DNA of 64,000 nt, from positions 186,001 to 250,000 of the forward strand of contig CAZIUG010000003.1 in NCBI GenBank assembly GCA_964542645.1. The letters are read 5' to 3'. Both the position numbers and the translations under genes were made by a program. The DNA comes from Moanibacter sp964542645 (GTDB lineage: Bacteria > Verrucomicrobiota > Verrucomicrobiia > Opitutales > UBA2987). The number at the start of each line of letters is the position of its first letter. Positions within the stretch are counted from its first letter, which is position 1. The notes under the pieces are model-generated. The model searched no databases and was not told where the DNA came from. It worked only from the letters and a program-made list of their open reading frames with translations. This document shows, piece after piece, positions 55,960 through 64,000 of this stretch.

Positions 55960-57687
55960 CTACGGGTGCCGGATGGCCTTTGAGTCTTCTAAAAGGATTG
56001 TGTTCATTCTACTGATAAGAAATATACGAAATGCCAAAAGATTGTGGTTTAAGCGAGGTGAATATGCGTGATCGAGAACGGCGTTAAGAAGACTTCTTGG
56101 CACAATTTTTCTGGCGGTATCTTCAAATATAGAAGACTTTAGATTTGTTCCCATTGCTCGTCGATCTGTTTTCAAACCCTTCCTCAGGTAGGTAAGAAAC
56201 CTCGTCGGAAAGAGGGCTCGGGCACAGCTGGAGGAAAGCTCTTCTCTAAGTATCTCTTCAACGTCTCTGCTGGCTAACACGTTTCTGGGTGATGCGATTG
56301 AAGAACGCGTTGCATATGCCACCTGCGGTCCAAGTGAACTGACGATCTTCCTGTATAGGAATTTATTAGTCCGGAGATGGTCCGGTTGTCCTCTTACTTG
56401 GAGAAGAATTCTCCTGGATAACCAAGGGTTTACTATTTCCACGTATGGGAGCTTCAGATCGGAAAGAGAGGATAATATAGAGGGTAATCGGAATCCGTGA
56501 TAGAGTTTATCGCGCCATTGGGACAAGCTCTCGCCTGGACTACGGAGAAGATTTTTTGGTAGCACCTGGTCTGTAAATCCGAACCCCTGGTAGTTTCTTA
56601 GATTCGCGAAATCTGTACAGAAAGCGCATCCCATGCTATGGCGCACTGTAAGAGGAGAGGAAACTTTTAACCATCCAAAACCCTCGTCACCTCTGATGAC
56701 ACCTTGAACCCCTGTTTCGAATAACATTTTCCAAATTGTGAATCCATCCATATACGCGGAAATATGATCGATGCGCCCTTCTCCTAGCAAAAGGAACCTG
56801 TTAATTATATTATGCGTGGGTTCCTCAGATGGATCCGTATGGTAGAACTGGTGACAGACTTTGAGAGAATCGGCTAGTTTACTTGCAACGTACGCATCAG
56901 TTTTCCTGCGGTGTATGGACGATTTTAAGCCCCATGTGATTGTTTTCAATTCTTCAGGATTTCTACCAGTTTGCTGAAGCAGAGAGAGAAGGCCTCTGCT
57001 GTCGTAACCGCCAGAAAGCGGCAATATCCAGGTAGACAAATCCAGTTTCACCGATTCGAGTGTTTCGACCATTGCCTCTCTTAACATACGCTCCTGATGA
57101 CTATCCGCCTTTTCCGATATAGCGAAGTCTGGAGTATTTGATTTGCTCGCGATGGACCATTTTTTCTTATCGAGAAGAACAGCAGAGTCAGGCGGGATTC
57201 TCTTGAGTTTGCTATGCCACGAAAGACAGGGGCCGAGTGAACCAGTGGATAACATCCATGGAATCACCCTTTCATCGAATTCAAAACTGCCTAGTAACAT
57301 CGTGATCGCTCTCTGCGAGGTCGAGGATATGAATATCTCTTGGTCCAGGTAGTACCAGATCGTTCTTGAACCGGCTGGATCGGTTAGGATTTCAAGAGAT
57401 TCGCCTCCGTTACGGAAGAGGGCAAATGAGCCGTCAGGGAATTTGCTAGAAGGTTTCCACCAATCGCAATATTCTCCGAAGAGTTTTCCAAGAAGTAAGC
57501 TATTACCCTTTTTCAGGGTCGAATCAGTTGGGTTCGTTACACCATATGCGATATCTTCGCGAACTAGGATTTTTGACGAATTAGGGATGATGTTGTCCGG
57601 AGTCAATCGATGACAGATAGTTTCCAGTCGATTCGCAATGGAGATAGAATTAGGGTGACGGTAGCAGACGTAGATTACCTTAGACAT
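55960..57687 (-). CDS. Asparagine-synthetase-like ATP-dependent amide ligase without glutaminase Cys
   Basis: A 575-residue protein with the two-domain AsnB layout. The N-terminal Ntn-fold region keeps FPDGSFALFR and TDPAGSRTIWYY but begins MSKVIYV, without the Cys2 nucleophile, so it cannot hydrolyse glutamine in the usual way. The C-terminal domain has the PP-loop LSGGYDS (224-230) that adenylates a carboxylate, and GDEGFGW near 336. Such proteins include beta-lactam synthetase and lasso-peptide cyclases as well as sugar-polymer amidating enzymes. No precursor-peptide or polysaccharide genes are adjacent. Function open. Confidence 0.78.
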   Translation of the reverse strand: MSKVIYVCYRHPNSISIANRLETICHRLTPDNIIPNSSKILVREDIAYGVTNPTDSTLKKGNSLLLGKLFGEYCDWWKPSSKFPDGSFALFRNGGESLEILTDPAGSRTIWYYLDQEIFISSTSQRAITMLLGSFEFDERVIPWMLSTGSLGPCLSWHSKLKRIPPDSAVLLDKKKWSIASKSNTPDFAISEKADSHQERMLREAMVETLESVKLDLSTWILPLSGGYDSRGLLSLLQQTGRNPEELKTITWGLKSSIHRRKTDAYVASKLADSLKVCHQFYHTDPSEEPTHNIINRFLLLGEGRIDHISAYMDGFTIWKMLFETGVQGVIRGDEGFGWLKVSSPLTVRHSMGCAFCTDFANLRNYQGFGFTDQVLPKNLLRSPGESLSQWRDKLYHGFRLPSILSSLSDLKLPYVEIVNPWLSRRILLQVRGQPDHLRTNKFLYRKIVSSLGPQVAYATRSSIASPRNVLASRDVEEILREELSSSCARALFPTRFLTYLRKGLKTDRRAMGTNLKSSIFEDTARKIVPRSLLNAVLDHAYSPRLNHNLLAFRIFLISRMNTILLEDSKAIRHP

Positions 57688-58084
57688 CGAGATATTCCCA
57701 AAAAGTTGCCCGGGTTGTTGCTACATCGGTTCGCCGCACTTTTCCTAATATTTACAGACACTTACTTAGAGATGTAATGGATTTCCTTACACCTTCCGGG
57801 TTCATCTGATTCAAATTCTATGATTGTAATCTTTAGTCTCTCTCAAAACTTTCTTATTTCTAACCGAAACAAATGATGCTTTACGAAAGGAACCCTTCGC
57901 CACCGCTACAGTTCTGGGAATTATAAAGCAGAGACGGGTGCCAAATGGAAACCCAGCTCGTGGAGAACAGTTGAGTGATCCCTCTTAAAATGACGGCTGG
58001 ATTCAATATAAAACTGTAAAATTCGTGATTTATTTCGTAGCCTCGGAATCTTTCAGAAATCCAAATACTGCAGAGGGTAACAGA
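57688..58084. other. 397-base noncoding stretch upstream of the AsnB-like gene
   Basis: No convincing gene. On the minus strand a 17-codon frame (starts MNPEGVRKS) is the only short peptide noticed; it has no clear ribosome binding site. The rest is AT-rich and featureless to me. Confidence 0.45.
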
Positions 58085-58960
58085 TCAGCTTGGATAAACC
58101 TCCAGTAAGGCGTCGGCAATTTCCGAAGGCGTTTCTGCGACAGCAATGCCGGCATTCTGGAGGGCCTCGATTTTAGCCTGGGCGGTACCGCTGCCGCCCG
58201 AGACGATGGCGCCCGCGTGGCCCATGCGTCGACCTGGAGGGGCCGTCATCCCAGCGATAAAAGCTGCAACTGGTTTATCTACATTTTCCTTGATGAAGGC
58301 TGCGGCATCTTCTTCGGCATTCCCACCGATCTCACCTATCATAATGATTGCTTCGGTATCGGGATCTTCGTTGAAAAGGCGGATGGCGTCGGTATGAGTG
58401 GTACCAACGATGGGATCACCACCGATTCCGATGCAGGTACTTTGTCCGTGTCCGCGACTGGTAAGTTGCCAGACTGCTTCGTAGGTCAGGGTTCCAGAAC
58501 GGGAGACCACTCCGATTTTCCCGGGGTGGTGGATGTAACCGGGCATGATACCCATCTTGCACTCTCCAGGAGTGATGATGCCGGGACAGTTAGGTCCGAT
58601 TAGACGAGTACTGCTTCGAGACAGCTTTGATTTTATTATCATCATGTCTCGCACTGGTATTCCTTCGGTTATGCAGACCACAAGATCGATGCTTGCATCA
58701 ATCGCTTCGAGAATGGAGTCGCTGGCGAAATGGGGAGGTACAAAGATCAGCGAGGTGTTAGCGCCTTCTTGGCAAACTGCATCATGAACAGAATCGAATA
58801 TGGGTATGGAATTGTCAAATTTCTGCCCCGCCTTTCCTGGGGTGACACCGGCCACGATTGTTGAGGCATATTCGATACACTGGCGGGAGTGAAAGGCCCC
58901 AGTCTTTCCAGTGATACCTTGGACAACCGCGCGCGTTCCTTTGCTAACCAGAATACTCAT
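58085..58960 (-). CDS. sucD: Succinyl-CoA ligase alpha subunit
   Basis: Binds CoA and carries the phosphohistidine in the TCA-cycle step that converts succinyl-CoA to succinate with ATP or GTP formation. It has 291 residues. CoA site QGITGKTGAFH, GIGGDPIVGTTHTDA and the active His in GRRMGHAGAIVSGG are visible. It follows sucC on the same strand after 141 bases. The family call is secure. Confidence 0.97.
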   Translation of the reverse strand: MSILVSKGTRAVVQGITGKTGAFHSRQCIEYASTIVAGVTPGKAGQKFDNSIPIFDSVHDAVCQEGANTSLIFVPPHFASDSILEAIDASIDLVVCITEGIPVRDMMIIKSKLSRSSTRLIGPNCPGIITPGECKMGIMPGYIHHPGKIGVVSRSGTLTYEAVWQLTSRGHGQSTCIGIGGDPIVGTTHTDAIRLFNEDPDTEAIIMIGEIGGNAEEDAAAFIKENVDKPVAAFIAGMTAPPGRRMGHAGAIVSGGSGTAQAKIEALQNAGIAVAETPSEIADALLEVYPS

Positions 58961-59101
58961 CTTTAGGGCTTAGGATCCGAGACGGTTGCCTCATAATCAA
59001 AGGCAGAGGGATCTCTAAAAGTTCTAGGTAGGTTCTTTTCTGTCATTTCTTTCCCTATGCTCTTACTAGTCTGCATTCAATCGCTGCTACAGGCAAAGGG
59101 C

Positions 59102-60286
59102 TCATCCCGCAACTAATTTGACGATCTTGCGTGTAGCCGAACTGAGGCTATCGGCTGGAACGATTTGCAGGCCGCTTTGTTCAAGAAGAGCTTTCCCTTG
59201 TTTTACGTTGGTTCCCTCGAGTCGGACGACAAGGGGAACAGAAATTTTAACAGACTTAGCTGCGGTGATGATACCTTGCGCAATGACATCACACTTCATA
59301 ATACCACCAAAGATATTGACGAGAATTCCTTTGACACTCTGGTCGGAGAGGATGATTCGAAATGCTTTTTCCACTTGTTTTTCATCAGCGCTGCCGCCGA
59401 CGTCGAGAAAGTTTGCTGGGCTTCCCCCATAGTGTTTTATAATGTCCATCGTCGCCATGGCAAGTCCGGCACCGTTCACCATGCAGGCTATATTCCCGTC
59501 TAATGCGATATAGTTCAGGGAAAATTCGGAGGCTTCCACCTCTTTGGCATCCTCTTCATTGAGATCCCGCATCTTGAGAATCTCCGGATGCCGGTAAAGA
59601 GCGTTGTCGTCGAAACCAATTTTGGCGTCTAGTGCCTGTAGGCTTCCATTCACATTAGCGACCAGAGGATTGATTTCCACGAGGGACGCGTCTTTTTCGA
59701 AGAAGAGATTATACAGAGAATGGGTTATTCCGACCATTTGTTGGAAAGAGTCTCCATGGAAGCCAAGTCCTGCAGCTATTTGTCTTGCTTGGAAGGGCTG
59801 GAGGCCAAGAGCTGGATCGACCATTACCCGTATAATTTTTTCGGGAGTCTCCGCAGCTATTTTCTCAATCTCTACCCCACCTTCAGTTGATGCAATGATA
59901 ACTGGTTGAGCTGTGTTTCGATCGAGAAGAACTGCAACGTAATATTCCTTTTTGATCTCACTGGCTTCGTTGAAGTAAATGGTACCAACGATTTTACCGG
60001 ATGGACCGGTTTGAGGTGTGAAGAGCGTATTGCCGAGCATGCGTACGGCAACTTCTGCAGCTTCTTCCTTGGACGACGTAACGTGCACGCCGCCTTCGAA
60101 ACCATCTGTAAACTTTCCTTTTCCTCTCCCACCAGCGTGAATCTGAGCTTTGACCACTATTGGAACAGTGGAAAATTTGCGCAGAGTCTCGGCGATTTTC
60201 TCCGGATGGTGAATTGCAATGCCTTTGGGTATCGGGACACCGTAATCTTCGAGGAGGCCTTTAGCCTGGTATTCGTGAATGTTCAT
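59102..60286 (-). CDS. sucC: Succinyl-CoA ligase beta subunit
   Basis: The ATP-grasp nucleotide-binding subunit, 394 residues, partner of sucD. It starts MNIHEYQAKGLLEDYGVPIPKG. HAGGRGKGKFTDGFEGGV, LVEINPLVAN and GNIACMVNGAGLAMATMD are conserved; the last binds at the alpha-beta interface. VNIFGGIMKCDVIAQGI follows near the end. The gene begins 25 bases after rph on the same strand, so rph-sucC-sucD may form a unit. Confidence 0.97.
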   Translation of the reverse strand: MNIHEYQAKGLLEDYGVPIPKGIAIHHPEKIAETLRKFSTVPIVVKAQIHAGGRGKGKFTDGFEGGVHVTSSKEEAAEVAVRMLGNTLFTPQTGPSGKIVGTIYFNEASEIKKEYYVAVLLDRNTAQPVIIASTEGGVEIEKIAAETPEKIIRVMVDPALGLQPFQARQIAAGLGFHGDSFQQMVGITHSLYNLFFEKDASLVEINPLVANVNGSLQALDAKIGFDDNALYRHPEILKMRDLNEEDAKEVEASEFSLNYIALDGNIACMVNGAGLAMATMDIIKHYGGSPANFLDVGGSADEKQVEKAFRIILSDQSVKGILVNIFGGIMKCDVIAQGIITAAKSVKISVPLVVRLEGTNVKQGKALLEQSGLQIVPADSLSSATRKIVKLVAG

Positions 60287-60311
60287 TCAACAGGTTGAGA
60301 TAGAATTGCAT

Positions 60312-61055
60312 TCATGGGGTCTCGATCACTTTTCTCTGCATTTCGGTGATGCGGCTGATTCCAGTTCCCGCAAGTTCGATAAGTGAATCGAGGTCCTTCT
60401 GGGAAAAAGTCGCCTCTTCGCCCGCTCCTTGGAGTTCCACGAATCGCCCGCTCCCTGTCATGACCACGTTAAAGTCAACCGATGCTCTTTTGTCCTCGGC
60501 GTAGTTTAGGTCAAGAAGGGTACTTCCTTCAACCAGCCCAACGCTGACTCCCGAAACGGAGTCTAGGAAGGGATCTTCTTGTATTTTACCATCCTCTAAC
60601 AGTTGCTTAGTCGCCAATTTGGCAGCGACATAAGCTCCGCTTATTGCTGCCGTGCGAGTGCCTCCATCCGCCTGGAGGACATCGCAGTCTAACCAAAGGG
60701 TATATCCGGATAGGCTCTTAAGATTTGCTACGGCCCGAATTGACCTTCCGATCAGTCGTTGGATCTCAATCGACCGCCCGTCGATTTTACCTCGAGTACT
60801 GTCGCGGGTTTTTCGACTCAAAGTGCTGTAAGGAAGCATTGAGTATTCTGCTGTGATCCACCCTCCTCCAACATTCTGATGAATCATCCATTTCGGGAGG
60901 GCATGATCCATGGTTGCAGCACAGATCAGTTGTGTTCTTCCAAAAGAAATGAGGACGGAAGCAGTTGCATTGGGAGCGATCCCAGGGGCAATTGTAATCT
61001 GTCGTAATTCGTCGTATCGTCGCTGATCGGACCTGGAATAGGTAATGGAGGTCAT
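60312..61055 (-). CDS. rph: Ribonuclease PH
   Basis: Phosphorolytic 3'-5' exonuclease that trims tRNA 3' ends. It has 247 residues. Features are the N-terminal RSDQRRYDELR, GGGWITAEYSMLPYSTLSR, GRSIEIQRLIGRSIRA and CDVLQADGGTRTAAISGAYVA, which forms the phosphate and catalytic site. It is followed after 25 bases by sucC. The 239 bases upstream, to the ispG stop, hold no gene. Confidence 0.97.
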   Translation of the reverse strand: MTSITYSRSDQRRYDELRQITIAPGIAPNATASVLISFGRTQLICAATMDHALPKWMIHQNVGGGWITAEYSMLPYSTLSRKTRDSTRGKIDGRSIEIQRLIGRSIRAVANLKSLSGYTLWLDCDVLQADGGTRTAAISGAYVAAKLATKQLLEDGKIQEDPFLDSVSGVSVGLVEGSTLLDLNYAEDKRASVDFNVVMTGSGRFVELQGAGEEATFSQKDLDSLIELAGTGISRITEMQRKVIETP

Positions 61056-61294
61056 GGGGATGTGCTTGCGAATTGCGGTTGGTACAGTGTTCAGGTTGAT
61101 GGCAGGGAGAGATTATCGTTAGTTTGAATGTGATCTCCGTCCTTTTCCGAATCGAATTCTTACGTAAGTACTCTACCAAGCTTTCTGTAGAATAAGCAGG
61201 AAGACATAGCATCACAATTTTTTGGAAGAGCTTCCACTTTATAATCGGTGGCCTTTTAAATTGATTATGCCAAAATTTACGATCGAGGTAACGT

Positions 61295-63373
61295 CTATGA
61301 AACGGCAATTTTAGTCGATGATTCCGCAGGCGGAGCGATCCATTTTTGCTCCTTTTTAATGAGATTGATGAGTCTTTCTACGGCGTCTTCTTCAGGGATG
61401 TGGTATTCGACGCACTTCTTACCCACGTAAAGGTTGATTTTGCCTGGTGCGCCTCCGACGTAACCGAAGTCCGCATCCGCCATCTCTCCTGGGCCGTTTA
61501 CAATGCAACCCATGACTGCGATCGTAACTCCCTTGAGATGGTCTGTCATTGATCTCACCTTTTGAGTTGTCGATTGAAGATCAAAAAGCGTGCGACCGCA
61601 GCTAGGGCAGGCAACGTACTCCGTTTTTGAGATTCTTGCCCGGGCCCCCTGAAGGATATTATAGGCTAATGAAGTTGCCCTTGGCAGGTCGGGTTCGAGT
61701 TCAATACTAATGATGTCTCCGATTCCGTCACAGAGAAGAGCGCCGGTGAGGGTAGCTGCCTCAAGTAGCCGATCGCCAAAGTAGCCTCGACAGTCGATAC
61801 TGTTTTCTTGGGTGTTACGAATCCATATGGGAGCTTTGATTCCAAGTTTAAGGAGATGACTAGCCAAAGCGCGATAATTACCGATCGGATGGGTGTTTGG
61901 ATTTGGAATTGAAACAGTAAAGATTAAATTCGAGTCACCTGATTTGACAAAAAATGGAGCGAAAGCAGGCAGGTCATCAGGCTCAATATCCAGCGCGAGG
62001 CGCAGGTTATTCTGTTCGCAGAAATCTATGTACTCGGGAAGCCGTTCTTTCTCGATGGAAGAAAATCTCGAGCTAATTATGAAGCCATCACATTTGGACC
62101 AATCTACGGAGTTGAGTTCCACGCTGGAAATTTGACTCTCGATGGAGAGAACCAGGAATGGGACCTTTTTATTAAGAGATTCCCACAAATCCATAACATC
62201 TGCCAGATCTTCAGTAGAGGTAACATTTACAAGTAGACCTTCAATCCTTGCTTCCTTTAGTTTCGTGTGGGTACGTTCTACGTCTTCCAGAATTTCCATA
62301 ACCCTCGAGGGAGGCCTTCTTGATGCAACAATCACGCAAGGAGGTTTATTGGCTCCTACTGAAATTCCCGATTTAAGCTCGACTGCCTTAGCCTTTCTCC
62401 GGGTATAAGAAAACGGATCCACTGGATCTTCGGTCTGTCCCGATAAGGTTGTTTTGCGGTTTGATTCCCAAAGTCTCCAAGCTTTTTCAGCGAGATCTTT
62501 AGCGACGGGTATCTCGTTCACCGGATCTTCGGTAAGCGAGACCCTAATAGTGTCACCTAGCCCATCAAAAAGCAGGCTTCCGATTCCGATTGCACTCTTA
62601 ATGCGAGCATCATCCCCATCCCCGGCTTCTGTAACCCCTAGATGGAGAGGATAATTCATGCCCTCGGCTGACATTTTGGACACTACCAACCGATAGGCTT
62701 CAATCATCACCTTTGGATTGCTAGACTTCATCGACAAGATGATATTCTTGAAGGAGTGAGACTCAGCTATACGAATAAATTCAAGAGCTGACTCAACCAT
62801 TCCCAGAGGTGTATCGCCGTACCGATTCATGATCCGATCGGAAAGTGAACCATGATTGGTTCCTATGCGCATCGACCGGCCCAGGTCCCTACATTTTAAG
62901 ACAATCGGCGAGAAGTCTTCGTAGAGACGGCCTAGCTCACTATCGTATTGTGTATCTGAGTACTCTCGAAGCACGAATTTCTTCTGATCCGAGTAGTTTC
63001 CGGGATTAATGCGTACCTTATCGACGTGTTCCGCAGCTTCCATGGCGGCGGATGGAATAAAATGGATATCGGCAACAAGGGGAACGTTCACCCGAGCGAG
63101 ATGCAGCTGACGTCGGATTTCCTTCAGGGATTTAGCAGCGGTGATATTCTGTGCCGTAATTCGAACGATCTCACAGCCAGCTTCAACTAAGGCGATAGTC
63201 TGCTTCACAGTGGCGAAAACATCCTGGGTCGGGGTTGTCGTCATCGACTGGATTCGTATGGGATTTTCGCCCCCTATGGAGACGTCTCCGACTGAGACTT
63301 CTCTGGAAGTCCTACGCCGGGCGATATATCGAGACGGACAATAAGGGGGAAAAACTTCTTTCCTACTGGTCAT
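61295..63373 (-). CDS. ispG: 4-hydroxy-3-methylbut-2-enyl diphosphate synthase, long form
   Basis: The 4Fe-4S reductase that converts MEcPP to HMBPP in the non-mevalonate isoprenoid pathway. The ATG at 63373 gives 692 residues starting MTSRKEVFPPYC; the frame is open further upstream, but that part is an out-of-frame copy of rseP. The N-terminal TIM barrel begins VSVGDVSIGGENPIRIQSMTTT. A large insert of about 250 residues (about 310-560) separates it from the cluster domain, where ACPSCGRTLFDL and MGCIVNGPGE give the three Cys and the Glu. The insert is the long form known from plants, Chlamydiae and Bacteroidetes. It overlaps the rseP end by 11 bases. Confidence 0.95.
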   Translation of the reverse strand: MTSRKEVFPPYCPSRYIARRRTSREVSVGDVSIGGENPIRIQSMTTTPTQDVFATVKQTIALVEAGCEIVRITAQNITAAKSLKEIRRQLHLARVNVPLVADIHFIPSAAMEAAEHVDKVRINPGNYSDQKKFVLREYSDTQYDSELGRLYEDFSPIVLKCRDLGRSMRIGTNHGSLSDRIMNRYGDTPLGMVESALEFIRIAESHSFKNIILSMKSSNPKVMIEAYRLVVSKMSAEGMNYPLHLGVTEAGDGDDARIKSAIGIGSLLFDGLGDTIRVSLTEDPVNEIPVAKDLAEKAWRLWESNRKTTLSGQTEDPVDPFSYTRRKAKAVELKSGISVGANKPPCVIVASRRPPSRVMEILEDVERTHTKLKEARIEGLLVNVTSTEDLADVMDLWESLNKKVPFLVLSIESQISSVELNSVDWSKCDGFIISSRFSSIEKERLPEYIDFCEQNNLRLALDIEPDDLPAFAPFFVKSGDSNLIFTVSIPNPNTHPIGNYRALASHLLKLGIKAPIWIRNTQENSIDCRGYFGDRLLEAATLTGALLCDGIGDIISIELEPDLPRATSLAYNILQGARARISKTEYVACPSCGRTLFDLQSTTQKVRSMTDHLKGVTIAVMGCIVNGPGEMADADFGYVGGAPGKINLYVGKKCVEYHIPEEDAVERLINLIKKEQKWIAPPAESSTKIAVS

Positions 63374-64000
63374 CGAATGGGCTGGAACTTGAGAATACGG
63401 GTTTGATGTGGAGCGAATTCTGTAACTCAAACTGGCGTTCTGCCTTATTGTCTCCCTGCCATCGCCTGATGTCGAAGAAGCTGACATAGATAATAAGAGA
63501 AAAGAGCAGGAGCATGAAAATCCCCTGAGTTCTAACAATGACACCTGGGGGGAGTGGTTTGCCCCGGATTTTAGCCAAGGTGGCAAAGGCGATATGCCCC
63601 CCGTCCAGGACGGGGATAGGCAGGAGATTAAGGATGGCAAGATTTATGTTTAGAAGGCAGACAAACCAGAGGACGAGCCGGATGTCGATCTTCGAAAGCT
63701 GATCGATCGCCCTAATAATACCCGGAGGCCCACTCAGATTGCGGAATCCGATGTCTGAATTCGTGCTGACAAGACTACCGAGAACTTGAAGGGTTGTTTG
63801 GATGATTTCAGTAAACTGTTCAATGGGATTGAGGTATATGGTCATCTGCCGGCCACCTAGTTGGGCGCCAATCATGGGTCTTTTCTGAGGAGAAATTAGC
63901 GATGCAGATGCGGTGCCAAGGATCGCAAAATGTTTGGTTTCATTTTCCCGTTCAATTATCAGGCTCAAGGTCCCTTCGGGACTCTCGTTGACTAACTCGA
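63363..64000 (-). CDS. rseP: RseP-family site-2 membrane protease, C-terminal part
   Basis: Only the last 212 codons are inside the window; the frame is open to base 64000, so the gene starts beyond it with the HExxH zinc site. The visible part begins near the end of a PDZ domain (ESPEGTLSLIIERENET) and has the FRNLSGPPGIIRA segment. The C-terminal membrane helix contains LNLLPIPVLDGGHI, whose Asp is the third zinc ligand. A final helix and a charged tail follow. It is the upstream partner of ispG, with coupled translation. In many bacteria dxr precedes it. Confidence 0.93.
   Translation of the reverse strand, partial: ELVNESPEGTLSLIIERENETKHFAILGTASASLISPQKRPMIGAQLGGRQMTIYLNPIEQFTEIIQTTLQVLGSLVSTNSDIGFRNLSGPPGIIRAIDQLSKIDIRLVLWFVCLLNINLAILNLLPIPVLDGGHIAFATLAKIRGKPLPPGVIVRTQGIFMLLLFSLIIYVSFFDIRRWQGDNKAERQFELQNSLHIKPVFSSSSPFDDQ

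Noticed and set aside
57688..58084. 17-codon peptide as a lasso-peptide precursor for the AsnB-like enzyme
   Set aside because: Too short, no leader/core pattern, no clear ribosome binding site, and no leader-binding protein or protease gene nearby.
63374..63640. 89-residue N-terminal extension of IspG
   Set aside because: It is rseP read in another frame; IspG proteins start near the chosen ATG.
1..64000. CRISPR arrays, insertion sequences, prophage or toxin-antitoxin pairs
   Set aside because: I saw no spaced direct-repeat arrays, transposase motifs, phage structural genes or small paired toxin genes anywhere in the window.

Overview
The window is 64 kb of ordinary bacterial chromosome with tightly packed, mostly housekeeping genes on both strands. 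I see no rRNA operon, insertion sequence, prophage or CRISPR array. Several features point to a Gram-negative, probably marine member of the Verrucomicrobiota (Opitutae-like): an outer-membrane assembly block (bamA-ompH-lpxD), a complete sodium-pumping NADH:quinone reductase operon (nqrABCDEF) with its maturation genes apbE and nqrM, a long-form IspG, an imuA-imuB-dnaE2 mutagenesis cassette, a small coiled-coil gene fused by ATGA overlap to thyA, and the residue of a second EF-G gene. The taxonomic call is an inference from protein style and gene neighbourhood.

1-12.2 kb is a nitrogen and serine block: glutamate synthase large subunit (cut by the window start), an NtrC-type sigma-54 activator, divergent serC and serA, a soluble double-GAF histidine kinase, and glnA. 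A well-spaced -24/-12 (sigma-54) promoter lies 76 bases before glnA, so the activator and kinase may control ammonia assimilation. 12.2-18.3 kb holds a 586-base noncoding stretch and then the error-prone repair cassette imuA-imuB-dnaE2 behind a promoter that carries a perfect 6-bp dyad. 18.5-20.8 kb has an SDR dehydrogenase, an rRNA/tRNA ribose methyltransferase and an EF-G pseudogene.

21.1-32.0 kb is one long plus-strand run: rplY-pth-rpsF-ssb-rplI-dnaB (rpsR is missing from its usual place), then bamA-ompH-lpxD-prs and an HtrA/DegP protease. 32.3-41.2 kb is mixed metabolism: a FAH/MhpD-type hydratase, a cupin glucose-6-phosphate isomerase, a HupE/UreJ-type membrane protein, two small membrane proteins, a CoA-transferase/enoyl-CoA hydratase pair and a phosphonate-type ABC transporter (phnD-phnC-phnE). 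41.5-45.8 kb has rarA, thiD, and the dTMP/folate pair thyA-folA.

46.1-54.1 kb is the Na+-NQR region on the minus strand. The six structural genes are followed downstream by apbE, which attaches FMN to NqrB and NqrC, and nqrM, which is needed for iron delivery to the complex. A 69-codon open frame with a strong ribosome binding site sits exactly between nqrD and nqrE and matches no family I know. It is the best candidate here for something undescribed. A tRNA-Ser(GGA) follows. Beyond it a gene-poor stretch holds a phytanoyl-CoA-dioxygenase-like enzyme and an asparagine-synthetase-like enzyme that lacks the glutaminase cysteine. The window closes with sucD, sucC, rph, ispG and the 3' part of rseP, all on the minus strand.
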